Below, piece by piece: positions 27,583 to 35,697 of a stretch of DNA of 64,000 nt (positions are counted from its first letter, which is position 1; every line of letters begins with the position of its first letter). The notes beneath the pieces were generated by a model that saw only the letters and a list, made by a program, of their open reading frames with translations, made no database searches and was not told the origin of the DNA. The position numbers and the translations under genes were made by a program. Location of the stretch: positions 3,976,522-4,040,521 of the forward strand of contig OX638329.1 of NCBI GenBank assembly GCA_951812755.1, given 5' to 3'. Source of the stretch: an uncultured Latescibacterota bacterium. Its GTDB lineage: Bacteria > Latescibacterota > UBA2968.

Positions 27583-28509
27583 TTACACACCCTGTTGATC
27601 AAACCAGGCGCGGTAAGCCCGCACGCCGGACTCGAGATCGTATTTGGGTTCGTAACCGAGTTGGTCTCTGGCAAGAGTAATATCGAGTGGCGCGCCGCGC
27701 TCGAGGTTGACGCCTGGACCAACCTCATATCGGGGATTGCCCGGCGAATACCGCCTCACGACTTCGATAATTTCGTCTATGGGATTGTACGTGCCCGTGG
27801 CAATATTAAAAGATCGACTGGCGACATTTGTCGCCCTGAGCATGAGCAAAACACCCCGCACGGCATCTTCGATATAAGTCCAATCGGCCTTTTGTTCGCG
27901 ACCTTTTGGCAGGTTCACATCCTGCCCGCTCAGCCCGGCAAAAATGCGCGTATTAAAGCCCGCATCCGGGCCGGGTGCATTGGGAGGACCATATAAAAAA
28001 AAGATGCGGGCGCACAGGACATCGACGCCATAAGTCGCATAATACTGGTGGCAAAGATGTTCCGACATGGCCTTGGTCGCGCCATAGGGATCGCTGGGAA
28101 TCATGGGGATGTCTTCCGTCAGTGGTCCGTCTTGCTTGCCATAAACCGCACCGCTGGATACATAGACGACCTTCAGACCGCCAACCTGTCGCGCAACTTC
28201 GAGGATATTGTGCGTTCCCCCCACATTGACCTGTGTTGCAAAATGGGGATTGTCGCGCACGTCCCCTCCCAATAGCGCGGCAGTGTGAACAATACCCGTG
28301 AGATCGGGGTTATTGCGCACAATCTCATTAATATGTGCAAGGCCCAGGATATTGCCTTCAACAAACGTGATGCGATCCGACACATGGGACAAAAAATCGT
28401 CGCGCCGTTCAAACATGTCAAAAGCGATGACGTCTTCGCCCTCTTCGGCGAGGAGTTTAGAGACCCAGGAACCGACAAAGCCAGAGCCTCCAGTGACGAG
28501 AATGGACAT
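27583..28509 (-). CDS. NAD-dependent epimerase/dehydratase (nucleotide-sugar epimerase family)
   Basis: 308 residues. 'MSILVTGGSGFVGSWV' is the GxxGxxG dinucleotide fold, 'VVYVSSGAVYG' carries the catalytic Ser, and 'SDPYGATKAMSEH' holds the Y-x-x-x-K pair. The C-terminus has 'WTYIEDAVRGVLLML' and 'FNIATGTYNPIDEII', as in UDP-glucose 4-epimerases. Sugar substrate unknown. First gene of the minus-strand carbohydrate operon, with CTGGAG before its start; the divergent gap to 28670 (160 bp) should contain both promoters. Confidence 0.85.
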   Translation of the reverse strand: MSILVTGGSGFVGSWVSKLLAEEGEDVIAFDMFERRDDFLSHVSDRITFVEGNILGLAHINEIVRNNPDLTGIVHTAALLGGDVRDNPHFATQVNVGGTHNILEVARQVGGLKVVYVSSGAVYGKQDGPLTEDIPMIPSDPYGATKAMSEHLCHQYYATYGVDVLCARIFFLYGPPNAPGPDAGFNTRIFAGLSGQDVNLPKGREQKADWTYIEDAVRGVLLMLRATNVASRSFNIATGTYNPIDEIIEVVRRYSPGNPRYEVGPGVNLERGAPLDITLARDQLGYEPKYDLESGVRAYRAWFDQQGV

Positions 28510-28669
28510 ATTAATCTCCAGATGAGTTAAAAATGACGGTTTTCGGCTCTATGATAATTGCCCCCATGGGGTATGTCAACGGCTTTGTGCGAAAGGCTTG
28601 ACTTTGGCAATGGATTTCGTAACCTCATACACGACATGTGTTCTAATATCAATTTTTTGGAGGATAACA

Positions 28670-29839
28670 ATGGCAACAGTAAAACTAACCGTTCACGCAG
28701 GCCCTCACAATCGGATCAACTGCCCGGTTTCGGCGGTGGTAGAAACACCAGAAAGCACCACAACAGCGACCTTGAGCACAGGAGACGCAGAAGTTCCCTG
28801 TCAGATAACGCCCGTGAGCGATGGTTTGCAGGTCAATTTCATTGTCGATAATCTCGAAGCGGGAAAGACCGCTGAATACGAACTCGCAACAGGACAAGGA
28901 CCTGAGGCTTCCGGGAGCGGTGTGGAAGTCACACAAGGTGAAAATGAAGTGTCTATATCGATTGGAGGCCAACATTTTACGACCTATTGTCATGGCACAG
29001 AACTCGCACGTCCACTTTTGTATCCCGTCATCGGACCTTATGGCGATCCGGTAACGCGACGGTTGGCTACGCCAGCGGATGGACGGGAAATGGATCACCA
29101 TCACCATCGCTCCATCTGGATTGCACACGGCGAAGTAAATGGCGCAGACAACTGGTCAGAAGGCGAATCTCACGGGCGGATTTTGCATCGGGACTTTGAA
29201 TTGCTCGAAAGCGGACCTGTATTGGGGCGGATTGTATCGAATAGCGACTGGGTGGGCATGGATGGCTGGACAGGGCCTCCGGGTAGGAATCGCGAGATTT
29301 TGGATCAGCGCGCAGAGTGGATTGTGTACAACACGCCCTCCTCCGTGCGAATCATGGATTTGCACCTGACGCTCACTGCCCGAAATATGGATGTGTTATT
29401 CGGCGACACAAAAGAAGGCGGTCTCGCGTCTATACGGGTGGAAGAGACAATGGAAGTCAAACGCGATCTGGGCGGTAAAATCGAGAACGGCATTGGCGGC
29501 ATTGATGAGGATGAGACTTGGGGAAAACGCGCGCCGTGGTGCCATTACTCAGGTCCGGTAAACGGCAATACTACAGGCGTTGCGATCATGGATCACCCCG
29601 ACAGCTTTCGACACCCCACGCACTGGCACGTACGCAATTACGGGTTGATGACCGCCAACCCTTTTGGACACTCGTATTTTTACGGCGATGAAAGCCGGCG
29701 CGGGCATCACACACTCTCGCAGGGCGAGTCGCTCGTGGGCATTTATCGCTATTATTTCCACAAAGGCGACGCCACCGACGGCAATATCCGCGAGCGGTAT
29801 CACGACTTCGCCCACCCACCTGTGATTGATCAGGATTGA
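28670..29839 (+). CDS. DUF6807 (PmoA-type) family protein
   Basis: 389 residues from ATG 28670, which has GGAGG nine bases upstream; in-frame codons before it lack a ribosome site. 'MDHHHHRSIWIAHGEVNG' (near 143-160) is the family's His-rich motif, and 'HPTHWHVRNYGLMTANPFG' follows near the C-terminus. The family is annotated 'methane oxygenase PmoA' in databases but has no demonstrated methane-oxidising activity and is unrelated to the particulate enzyme's membrane subunits; it is usual in carbohydrate gene sets. Next gene 2 bp downstream. Biochemical role unknown. Confidence 0.7.
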   Translation: MATVKLTVHAGPHNRINCPVSAVVETPESTTTATLSTGDAEVPCQITPVSDGLQVNFIVDNLEAGKTAEYELATGQGPEASGSGVEVTQGENEVSISIGGQHFTTYCHGTELARPLLYPVIGPYGDPVTRRLATPADGREMDHHHHRSIWIAHGEVNGADNWSEGESHGRILHRDFELLESGPVLGRIVSNSDWVGMDGWTGPPGRNREILDQRAEWIVYNTPSSVRIMDLHLTLTARNMDVLFGDTKEGGLASIRVEETMEVKRDLGGKIENGIGGIDEDETWGKRAPWCHYSGPVNGNTTGVAIMDHPDSFRHPTHWHVRNYGLMTANPFGHSYFYGDESRRGHHTLSQGESLVGIYRYYFHKGDATDGNIRERYHDFAHPPVIDQD

Positions 29840-29841
29840 CC

Positions 29842-30621
29842 ATGGACCTCAATCTCACCAATAAAGTCGCCCTCATCACCGGGGGCAGTCGCGGCATTGG
29901 TCGCGCAACCGCATTGCGATTTGCCGCAGAAGGTTGCAACATCGCCTTGTGCGCGCGCGGGCAAGCGGGCATTGACAAAACACTCGAAGAAATTCGCGCA
30001 CACGCCGTCGAGGCATTCGGACTCGCGCTCGATGTGGCCGAACCCGGCGAAACCGAGCGATTTGTCAATGCAGCCGCAGATGCACTCGGCGGCGTTGATA
30101 TCCTCGTCAACAATGTGGGCGGCACAGCGGGATCGCGCGAACTGCTCACTTCCACAGACGCCGATTGGCAGCAAACCTTTGACCTCAACCTTTTTCACGC
30201 GGTTCGCGCCAGCCGCGCGGCTGTTCCCCACATGACAAAAAGAGATGGTGGCAGTATTGTCACCATCTCTTCCATCTCCGGTTGGAAACCAGCAAACAGA
30301 GGCGCGCAATACGGCGCAACCAAAGCCGCTGAAATATTTCTCGCTGGCGCACTCGCGTGGGAATTGGCAGCCCACAACATCCGCGTCAACACCGTCTGCC
30401 CGGGTTCGCTCCTTTTTCCCGGCGGCGGTTGGGAACGCTTCCAAAACGAGACGCCGGAAGAATACGAAATATTCCGCACGCGCGAATTTCCCGCACAGCG
30501 ACTCGGCACGGACTTCGAAGTCGCCGATGTCGTCGTATTTCTCTCATCCGACCGCGCGAGTTGGATCAACGGCGCATCCATTCCCGTTGACGGCGCACAG
30601 GGAAGACCCACGGCTTTTTGA
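29842..30621 (+). CDS. Short-chain dehydrogenase/reductase (classical SDR)
   Basis: 259 residues. 'ALITGGSRGIGRATALRF' is the cofactor motif, 'ILVNNVGG' matches the NNAG strand (Val for Ala), and the catalytic triad is in 'ISSISGWKP' (Ser) and 'QYGATKAAEI' (Y-x-x-x-K). 'INGASIPVDGAQGR' is the usual C-terminal substrate loop. Probably a 3-oxoacyl or sugar/polyol reductase. The ATG at 29842 is two bases after the stop of the DUF6807 gene, so the two are co-transcribed. Confidence 0.85.
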   Translation: MDLNLTNKVALITGGSRGIGRATALRFAAEGCNIALCARGQAGIDKTLEEIRAHAVEAFGLALDVAEPGETERFVNAAADALGGVDILVNNVGGTAGSRELLTSTDADWQQTFDLNLFHAVRASRAAVPHMTKRDGGSIVTISSISGWKPANRGAQYGATKAAEIFLAGALAWELAAHNIRVNTVCPGSLLFPGGGWERFQNETPEEYEIFRTREFPAQRLGTDFEVADVVVFLSSDRASWINGASIPVDGAQGRPTAF

Positions 30622-30639
30622 AATCCCTGCCCGGCCACC

Positions 30640-30740
30640 CAGACCCAAGTTGTCAGTAGCCAGTTGTCAGTTGTCAGCCCCCTGTCCCCGACCCGCATAC
30701 CCCTTTTTTATCCGCGTTCATCTGCGTCATCTGCGGATTG
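30640..30740. repeat. Dispersed intergenic repeat block upstream of dxs
   Basis: Contains 'gtcagtagccagttgtcag' tandem-like units, then 'ccccctgtccccgacccgc', then 'tccgcgttcatctgcgtc' ending 'atctgcggat'. The same three parts in the same order occur at 19796-19934; 'caactgacaactgatag' at 47208-47224 is the first part alone. Not coding. Confidence 0.6.
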
Positions 30741-30767
30741 TCCTTCACCCTTCATTTTTTTAGAACT

Positions 30768-30795
30768 TTGTGATTTTTCAGGTGTTGGTTATATT
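30768..30795 (+). promoter_or_regulatory. Candidate sigma-70 promoter of dxs
   Basis: ttgtga (30768-30773), 16-bp spacer, tatatt (30790-30795). Start of transcription near 30802, leaving a ~44-base leader with AAGGAA in front of ATG 30846. Confidence 0.45.
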
Positions 30796-30845
30796 GCATA
30801 TACGTTGCGAATAGCATTTCTGACCCTGTCACAAGGAAAGACATC

Positions 30846-32771
30846 ATGTCTCTTCTCGAAACAATCAATTCACCTGACGACTTAAAGTCCCTGTCAATAG
30901 AAGAATTGCATCAGGTCTGTACGGAATTGCGGCAATATATCATCGATGTGGTGACTGAGATAGGTGGACATTTTGGATCCAGCCTGGGGGCGACAGAACT
31001 GACGGTGGCTTTGCATCATCTATACAACACGCCTCAAGACAAAATTGTGTGGGATGTAGGGCATCAGGCTTATGGGCACAAAGTGCTTACCGGGCGGCGC
31101 GAAGCACTCAAAACCATTCGTCAGCCGGGTGGCATCAGTGGGTTCCCGATGCGGTCAGAGAGTCCGTACGACACATTTGCCGTAGGACATGCGGGCACGT
31201 CGATCTCCGCAGCATTGGGATTTGCGACACAGCGCGATTTGATGGGCGAAAAACACAAAGTGGTCGCCGTTATTGGCGATGGTGCCATGACCAGTGGTAT
31301 TTCGCTTGAGGGGCTGAACAATGCCGGTGCATCCAATCGCGATCTGCTGGTCATTCTCAATGACAATCGCATGTCAATCTCGCCCAATGTCGGTGCTATT
31401 TCGCATTATTTGACGCGCATTATCACCGATCCGATTTACAATCGCGTTCGAGATCGCATTACAAACGATCCGCTTTACAAAAAAATTAAAAGAGAAATCT
31501 GGAATTTGGCCGGACGCATTCCCGTTGTCGGCACAAATTTGCGCCATGCACTGAGTGGATTCGAAGAGGGGTTAAAGGGCCTGTTAGTTCCGGGTATTCT
31601 TTTTGAGGAACTGGGATTTCTGTACCTGGGACCTCTGGATGGCAATAATTTGGAAGAGATGGTAAAAACCTTGAAAAATGTGCAGGATTTGAAGGGACCG
31701 GTGCTATTGCACATCCACACCATTAAGGGCAAGGGCGCGATTCAAGAAGAAGAGGAAGACCCGTATGGTATCGATTCGATAAAATATCATTCGATCAGCC
31801 CGCCATCGCCCAAAACCCCGCTGCCCAAATATCAGACGGTTTTTGGCGAGGCAATGATCGAGCTTGCCAATAATGACAGCCGCATTGTGGGCGTGACAGC
31901 CGCGATGTCCGAAGGCACGAGTCTGGATATTTTTTCCGAAGCGCATCCCGACCGCTTTTTTGATGTGGGTATTGCCGAACAGCACGCCGTGACGTTTTCA
32001 ACCGGGATGGCACTCGAGGGCATGCGCCCCGTCGCAGCGATTTATTCCACATTCTTACAACGGGCTTACGACCAGATCATTCACGATGTTGCCCTGCAAT
32101 CCGCACCGGTAATTTTCTGTATGGACCGCGCCGGACTGGTGGGTGCAGATGGCCCCACACATCACGGCGATTTTGATCTGTCCTACTTAACCTGCGTGCC
32201 CAATATGATCGTAACCGCACCAAAAGACGGCGACGAATTGCGCGATTTGCTATACACAGCAGTTCAGCAAGTCGATAACCCCTTTGCCATTCGGTATCCG
32301 CGCGGCAACGTGCATACCCCGCTTACAGGACGCGACTCCGAAGTCTTGAAGATCGGTTCGTGGGAGGCATTGGCCGATGGTGAGGATCTGGCATTCCTCG
32401 CAGTGGGCACAATGGTAGATCACGCCTGTCAGGCGCGAGAAAAACTCATAGAAGCTGGCATCTCTGCCGCAGTGATCAATTGCCGATTTGTCAAACCTAT
32501 GGACCTGGAAATGCTCGACGATCTCGCCGACCGCTATCAGGTGCTGATCACCGTTGAAGAGAATACCATCGAAGGCGGGTTTGGATCGGGCGTTGCGCGT
32601 TATTTGAGTGACCAGATGCGAGAGGGCCAGCGCGTACACACCCTGGGCATTCCCGATCGCTTTTTCCAACACGGTTCACAGGGCGCGCTGCGCGACGAAG
32701 CGGGCATCTCACCCGAAGCAATTGCAGCAACCGCCCAGCGCGTTGTCGCGCGAGAACCCGTTGGATATTGA
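30846..32771 (+). CDS. dxs: 1-Deoxy-D-xylulose-5-phosphate synthase
   Basis: Thiamine-diphosphate enzyme that condenses pyruvate and glyceraldehyde-3-phosphate in the MEP isoprenoid pathway. Normal length for the family (641). Signatures: 'GHFGSSLGATELTVALHH' (~40), 'WDVGHQAYGHKVLTGRR', 'GHAGTSISAALGFA', 'IGDGAMTSGISLEGLNNAG' (thiamine-binding GDG...NN), 'HIHTIKGKG', 'AMSEGTSLDIF', 'DVGIAEQHAVTFSTGMA' and 'MDRAGLVGADGPTHHGDFD'. The C-terminal 19 codons are duplicated 1.1 kb downstream (see repeats). The next gene starts 19 bp after its stop. Confidence 0.97.
   Translation: MSLLETINSPDDLKSLSIEELHQVCTELRQYIIDVVTEIGGHFGSSLGATELTVALHHLYNTPQDKIVWDVGHQAYGHKVLTGRREALKTIRQPGGISGFPMRSESPYDTFAVGHAGTSISAALGFATQRDLMGEKHKVVAVIGDGAMTSGISLEGLNNAGASNRDLLVILNDNRMSISPNVGAISHYLTRIITDPIYNRVRDRITNDPLYKKIKREIWNLAGRIPVVGTNLRHALSGFEEGLKGLLVPGILFEELGFLYLGPLDGNNLEEMVKTLKNVQDLKGPVLLHIHTIKGKGAIQEEEEDPYGIDSIKYHSISPPSPKTPLPKYQTVFGEAMIELANNDSRIVGVTAAMSEGTSLDIFSEAHPDRFFDVGIAEQHAVTFSTGMALEGMRPVAAIYSTFLQRAYDQIIHDVALQSAPVIFCMDRAGLVGADGPTHHGDFDLSYLTCVPNMIVTAPKDGDELRDLLYTAVQQVDNPFAIRYPRGNVHTPLTGRDSEVLKIGSWEALADGEDLAFLAVGTMVDHACQAREKLIEAGISAAVINCRFVKPMDLEMLDDLADRYQVLITVEENTIEGGFGSGVARYLSDQMREGQRVHTLGIPDRFFQHGSQGALRDEAGISPEAIAATAQRVVAREPVGY
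32715..32771 (+). repeat. Left copy of a 57-bp direct repeat: dxs 3' end
   Basis: The final 57 bases of dxs (encoding E-A-I-A-A-T-A-Q-R-V-V-A-R-E-P-V-G-Y, stop) recur at 33835-33891 with 52 of 57 identities. Three of the five differences are synonymous in the dxs frame. The two copies enclose 1063 bp. This is the geometry of attL/attR around an integrated element targeting a gene's 3' end, but no integrase is present. Confidence 0.85.
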
Positions 32772-32790
32772 ACAATAGAAGGTGATTGAA

Positions 32791-33651
32791 ATGTTAAATA
32801 CAAGCGACCTGAAACGCAAACTGGAAGGCGCGTTCCCAGAAGATCAAGTTGCCACTCTCACTGAGGTATTGCTTGAATACCAAGCAGGTTTGGCTACTTC
32901 TGTTGATATGCAAGATCTCAAGGATGCAGTCAAGGCACTCACAGGTGCTCAGGCCAGAACCGAAACGCGAATGGAAGAACTCACAGAGGCTCAGGTCAGA
33001 ACCGAAAAACGAATGGAAGAACTCACAGAGGCTCAGGCCAGAACCGAAAAACGAATGGAAGAACTCACAGAGGCTCAGGCCAGAACCGAAAAACAGGTGA
33101 AAGAACTCACAGAGGCTCAGGTCAGAACCGAAAAACGAATGGAAGAACTCGCAGTCGTACAAACCCGTACTGAAGAACGTCTGGGATACCTGACTGAAGC
33201 CCAAACCCGTACTGAAAAAACGCTCAATAAATTGGTCCTCGATCACGATGATACCCGCAAACAGTTCGGTGGCCTCTCAAACACAGTGGGTTACACGCTC
33301 GAAAATGCGGCCTACCGCACTTTGCCTGCACTCCTTGAAACCGATTATGACATCACAGTACAGGGCACACTCAAGCGCACCTATCTCAGAGATAACAGAG
33401 GGCGTTCGGTTGAGGTCAACATCTTTGGACGGGGGAACAAAAATGGGCGCGATGTGATCATACTCGGCGAAAGCAAGAGTCAGTTGTCTGCCAATCATAT
33501 TGACCATTTTATCAGCAACCGACTCGCGCACCTCAAGCCCCTCTTCGAGAATGTTTTTCCGCTTCTCGTCACGCATATGACCTCATCAGAAGATGTTGAA
33601 GCGTATGCGAAAGAGCGCGGCATCGCGCTGTATTATTCTTATCAACTATAA
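32791..33651 (+). CDS. Coiled-coil protein with C-terminal PD-(D/E)XK nuclease-like domain (DUF3782-like)
   Basis: 286 residues from ATG 32791 (AGAAGG upstream; a GTG at 32782 is an alternative). Residues 47-144 are seven 14-residue repeats (consensus TEAQARTEKRMEEL), two heptads each, predicting a long parallel coiled coil. The C-terminal part has 'TLENAAYRTLPALL', 'SVEVNIFGRG' (E208) and 'VIILGESKSQLS' (E227-x-K229), the spacing of a PD-(D/E)XK nuclease core, then 'FENVFPLLVTHM' and 'ERGIALYYSYQL'. I know such proteins as DUF3782-type, of unknown role. It lies between the two dxs-tail repeats. Confidence 0.65.
   Translation: MLNTSDLKRKLEGAFPEDQVATLTEVLLEYQAGLATSVDMQDLKDAVKALTGAQARTETRMEELTEAQVRTEKRMEELTEAQARTEKRMEELTEAQARTEKQVKELTEAQVRTEKRMEELAVVQTRTEERLGYLTEAQTRTEKTLNKLVLDHDDTRKQFGGLSNTVGYTLENAAYRTLPALLETDYDITVQGTLKRTYLRDNRGRSVEVNIFGRGNKNGRDVIILGESKSQLSANHIDHFISNRLAHLKPLFENVFPLLVTHMTSSEDVEAYAKERGIALYYSYQL
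32929..33222 (+). repeat. In-frame tandem repeat, 7 x 42 bp
   Basis: Seven consecutive 42-bp units inside the coiled-coil gene. Units 2-5 (32971-33138) are nearly identical (gaactcacagaggctcag core); the first and the last two are diverged, as expected when the array expands from its centre. Each unit encodes 14 residues, so copy-number change would keep both frame and coiled-coil register. Confidence 0.9.
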
Positions 33652-33688
33652 CGTCTATTCCATATTGTGCAGCAACAGAATCGTTCCG

Positions 33689-33834
33689 GCTGATTTTCCA
33701 GATCTGACCCAGCAGCACATCCGAGCGGCACAAAATTTTTCCGATTTCCATAAACTCCAACTTGAATCCAGTGCCACAACGTGAAACTTCTCCTTGATGA
33801 GAATCTGAGCCATCGGCTCGTGGCGCGGCTTGAG
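33689..33834 (+). pseudogene. Remnant of a DUF433 antitoxin / DUF5615 toxin module
   Basis: 33689-33784 encodes 'ADFPDLTQQHIRAAQNF' and runs on to a stop; the first part is the C-terminal signature I associate with DUF433 antitoxins (DFPDLT..DIRAAL). Overlapping it, a GTG at 33781 starts 'KLLLDENLSHRLVARLEE', the N-terminal signature of DUF5615 PIN-like toxins, which are usually encoded just downstream of DUF433. After 18 codons the toxin sequence stops and the frame continues into the copied dxs tail (33835-33891), ending at a TGA. The antitoxin N-terminus and about 85% of the toxin are missing, so the module is dead. Confidence 0.6.
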
Positions 33835-33891
33835 GAAGCCATTGCCGCAACCACCCAGCGCGTTGTCGCCCGAGAACCCGTTGAATATTGA
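33835..33891 (+). repeat. Right copy of the 57-bp direct repeat (diverged dxs tail)
   Basis: Copy of dxs codons 623-641, 52 of 57 bases identical, read in the same frame by the truncated toxin remnant to give a hybrid 36-codon open frame with the C-terminus RVVAREPVEY. It lies 27 bp upstream of the AAA-ATPase start. See the left copy at 32715-32771. Confidence 0.85.
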
Positions 33892-33918
33892 GCGTTATGC
33901 ACACCAAAAGGCTACCCC

Positions 33919-35196
33919 ATGCACAACTTCGTTGACTTCAAAGGCTTTAAAGATGTCAGTATTAACTTGTTCCGACCATTCACACTTCTGATCGGACCAA
34001 ATGGCTCGGGCAAGACGAACGTCATTGAAGCAATCGAGTTGCTTTCCTTTATCGCACGAGGTCAACCCCTCTATGAAATTGCTGACGTCGGTCGCACCGA
34101 GACCGGTCTCCAGATTCGCGGTGGCCTTCAGGCTTGCGGTCATATGGGAGTAGATGTCTTTGCATTAGGATTTACTTTCACAAGGTCCGATGGCGCATCT
34201 AAGCCTGTAATCTATTCACTACACATTTGCAGTAAACCGCATCCTCAAATAATAAAAGAAGAGTTACAAGTTGATAAACGCACCATCTACGAAACGCTGT
34301 TCAAGAACCCCTGGACAGCATCGCGCGACTTAGTGGTGAAATATGACAACTTTGCCCGCGGCGGCAGAAAACCTCGAACAGTGGCCTCGTCAGAGCGTTC
34401 TGTCCTATCTCAGTATCGAGAAATCGCACAGAAGAATCGCAATATCAAAGAGTGCAGTCTATGGGTACAAATAATCATGCGCTACTTGCAAGCCTCGTTT
34501 GTCTTCGATCCAAATCCAAAATTAATGCACGGCTATGAGCGAGTTGGTAATAATGTTCTGTCTAAAGATGGCGCGAATCTATCTGCGGTGCTTTACTCGC
34601 TTTTTACTGGAGACGAGAATCAGAAAGCGGCGTTAGAGCGATTATTATCTCAAATAAGCCAACTCCCAGATGAGCCGTATGAAGAATTCAGCTTTACGAC
34701 AACGGATCTTGGCGACGTTATTTTCGGCCTGCGCGAAAAAACGGGTTATACAGTCGATGCTCGTTCACTATCAGACGGCACATTGCGAACGCTTGCCATC
34801 CTGACAGCTCTGGAGACTGCCCAGGAAGGTTCGCATGTTATTGTGGAAGAGTTTGATAATGGCCTTCATCCGAGTCGGGTAGGCGTTCTGACCTCTGCAA
34901 TAGCGGAAGCGACTGAACGGCGGAACCTGCGCGTACTCGTCACGACACATAATCCTGCTACCATGAATAATTTGACTCCCGAGCAGATGAAAGGGGTCGT
35001 TCTTTGTACCTGGAGCGAGGAAAAGCAAGCCGCCGATCTTGTCGAATTGGATAGCCTGCCGAGATCTGATGAATTGCTCGAGCGCGGACAGTTAGGAGAC
35101 CTCGTATCACGCCGTGTAATTGAGCAATATCTCGCGCCCGAGTTTGAGGAACAGCACCGTCAAAAGATGCTGGAGTGGGTTGAGGCTCTCGCATGA
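33919..35196 (+). CDS. AAA-family (AAA_21/RecF-like) ATPase
   Basis: 425 residues. Opening 'FVDFKGFKDVSINLFRPFT' is the RecF/SMC-like first strand. Walker A is 'GPNGSGKTN' (26-34). The ABC-type signature is 'SLSDGTLRTLAIL' (~283), Walker B 'HVIVEEFDNGLHPSR' (~306-320) and the switch motif 'VLVTTHNPATMNN' (~340). There is no TOPRIM or other nuclease domain after it, so a partner must supply the effector. The middle (100-260) is specific to the protein. It overlaps the PIN gene by 4 bp (ATGA), so the two are coupled. Such ATPases act as sensors in several phage-defence systems (Septu, Gabija and PARIS have related ATPases). Confidence 0.85.
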   Translation: MHNFVDFKGFKDVSINLFRPFTLLIGPNGSGKTNVIEAIELLSFIARGQPLYEIADVGRTETGLQIRGGLQACGHMGVDVFALGFTFTRSDGASKPVIYSLHICSKPHPQIIKEELQVDKRTIYETLFKNPWTASRDLVVKYDNFARGGRKPRTVASSERSVLSQYREIAQKNRNIKECSLWVQIIMRYLQASFVFDPNPKLMHGYERVGNNVLSKDGANLSAVLYSLFTGDENQKAALERLLSQISQLPDEPYEEFSFTTTDLGDVIFGLREKTGYTVDARSLSDGTLRTLAILTALETAQEGSHVIVEEFDNGLHPSRVGVLTSAIAEATERRNLRVLVTTHNPATMNNLTPEQMKGVVLCTWSEEKQAADLVELDSLPRSDELLERGQLGDLVSRRVIEQYLAPEFEEQHRQKMLEWVEALA

Positions 35197-35693
35197 ATTT
35201 GTCGCGAGTATATGTGATTGATACGAGTTATTTGCTGGAGCTATTCGCCGTTCCCGGTCACTCTACAAAAGAGGCAAGAGATAAAATAAAAATTCGCATC
35301 GCCGCCGCTGCTCAAAGCGGCGCACGTCTGTACGTCACTGTGCCATCCATATACGAATTGGCTAATCACATCTCTCATGTCTCTGACGGCAAAGTACGGC
35401 GGTCATTGGCTAAGAAGGTGAAAAAAGATGTTCTATCGAGCCTCGACGAGGGAGCGCCGTGGACGATTATTCCCGCTCAACAACTCGATACCTTCAGAAA
35501 TCTGATTGTGAGCTTTGTCGATAATCACGTCATCCAGGGCATTGATTTAAGCGACAGCACCTTAATCGACGAAGCCCGCAGACTCAAGGACACCACATAT
35601 CGAGGACCAGGCTGGCGCGTACATATCTGGACTAAAGACAAAAACCTTAAAGCGCTGGAACCGGACAACGAACCTCGGGCTTACCTAGGATAA
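35193..35693 (+). CDS. PIN-domain nuclease
   Basis: 166 residues. The acidic residues of a PIN metal site are visible: D10 in 'YVIDTSYLLELF', E55 in 'PSIYELANHIS', D118/D121 in 'GIDLSDSTLIDEARRL' and D149 in 'IWTKDKNLKAL'. PIN domains cleave RNA, and most small bacterial ones are toxins, but this one has no antitoxin beside it. Instead it overlaps the ATPase gene by 4 bp and is followed after 4 bp by a second PIN-like gene. I infer that it is the ribonuclease effector of the ATPase. Confidence 0.75.
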   Translation: MNLSRVYVIDTSYLLELFAVPGHSTKEARDKIKIRIAAAAQSGARLYVTVPSIYELANHISHVSDGKVRRSLAKKVKKDVLSSLDEGAPWTIIPAQQLDTFRNLIVSFVDNHVIQGIDLSDSTLIDEARRLKDTTYRGPGWRVHIWTKDKNLKALEPDNEPRAYLG

Positions 35694-35697
35694 TATG

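Noticed and set aside
28670-29839. Methane oxidation implied by the name PmoA
   Set aside because: The DUF6807 family only carries that label in databases; the His-rich motif and the sugar-gene surroundings do not indicate methane oxidation.
32929-33222. Regular 42-bp repeats considered as a CRISPR array
   Set aside because: The units follow each other without spacers, stay in one reading frame and encode heptads; this is a coding tandem repeat.
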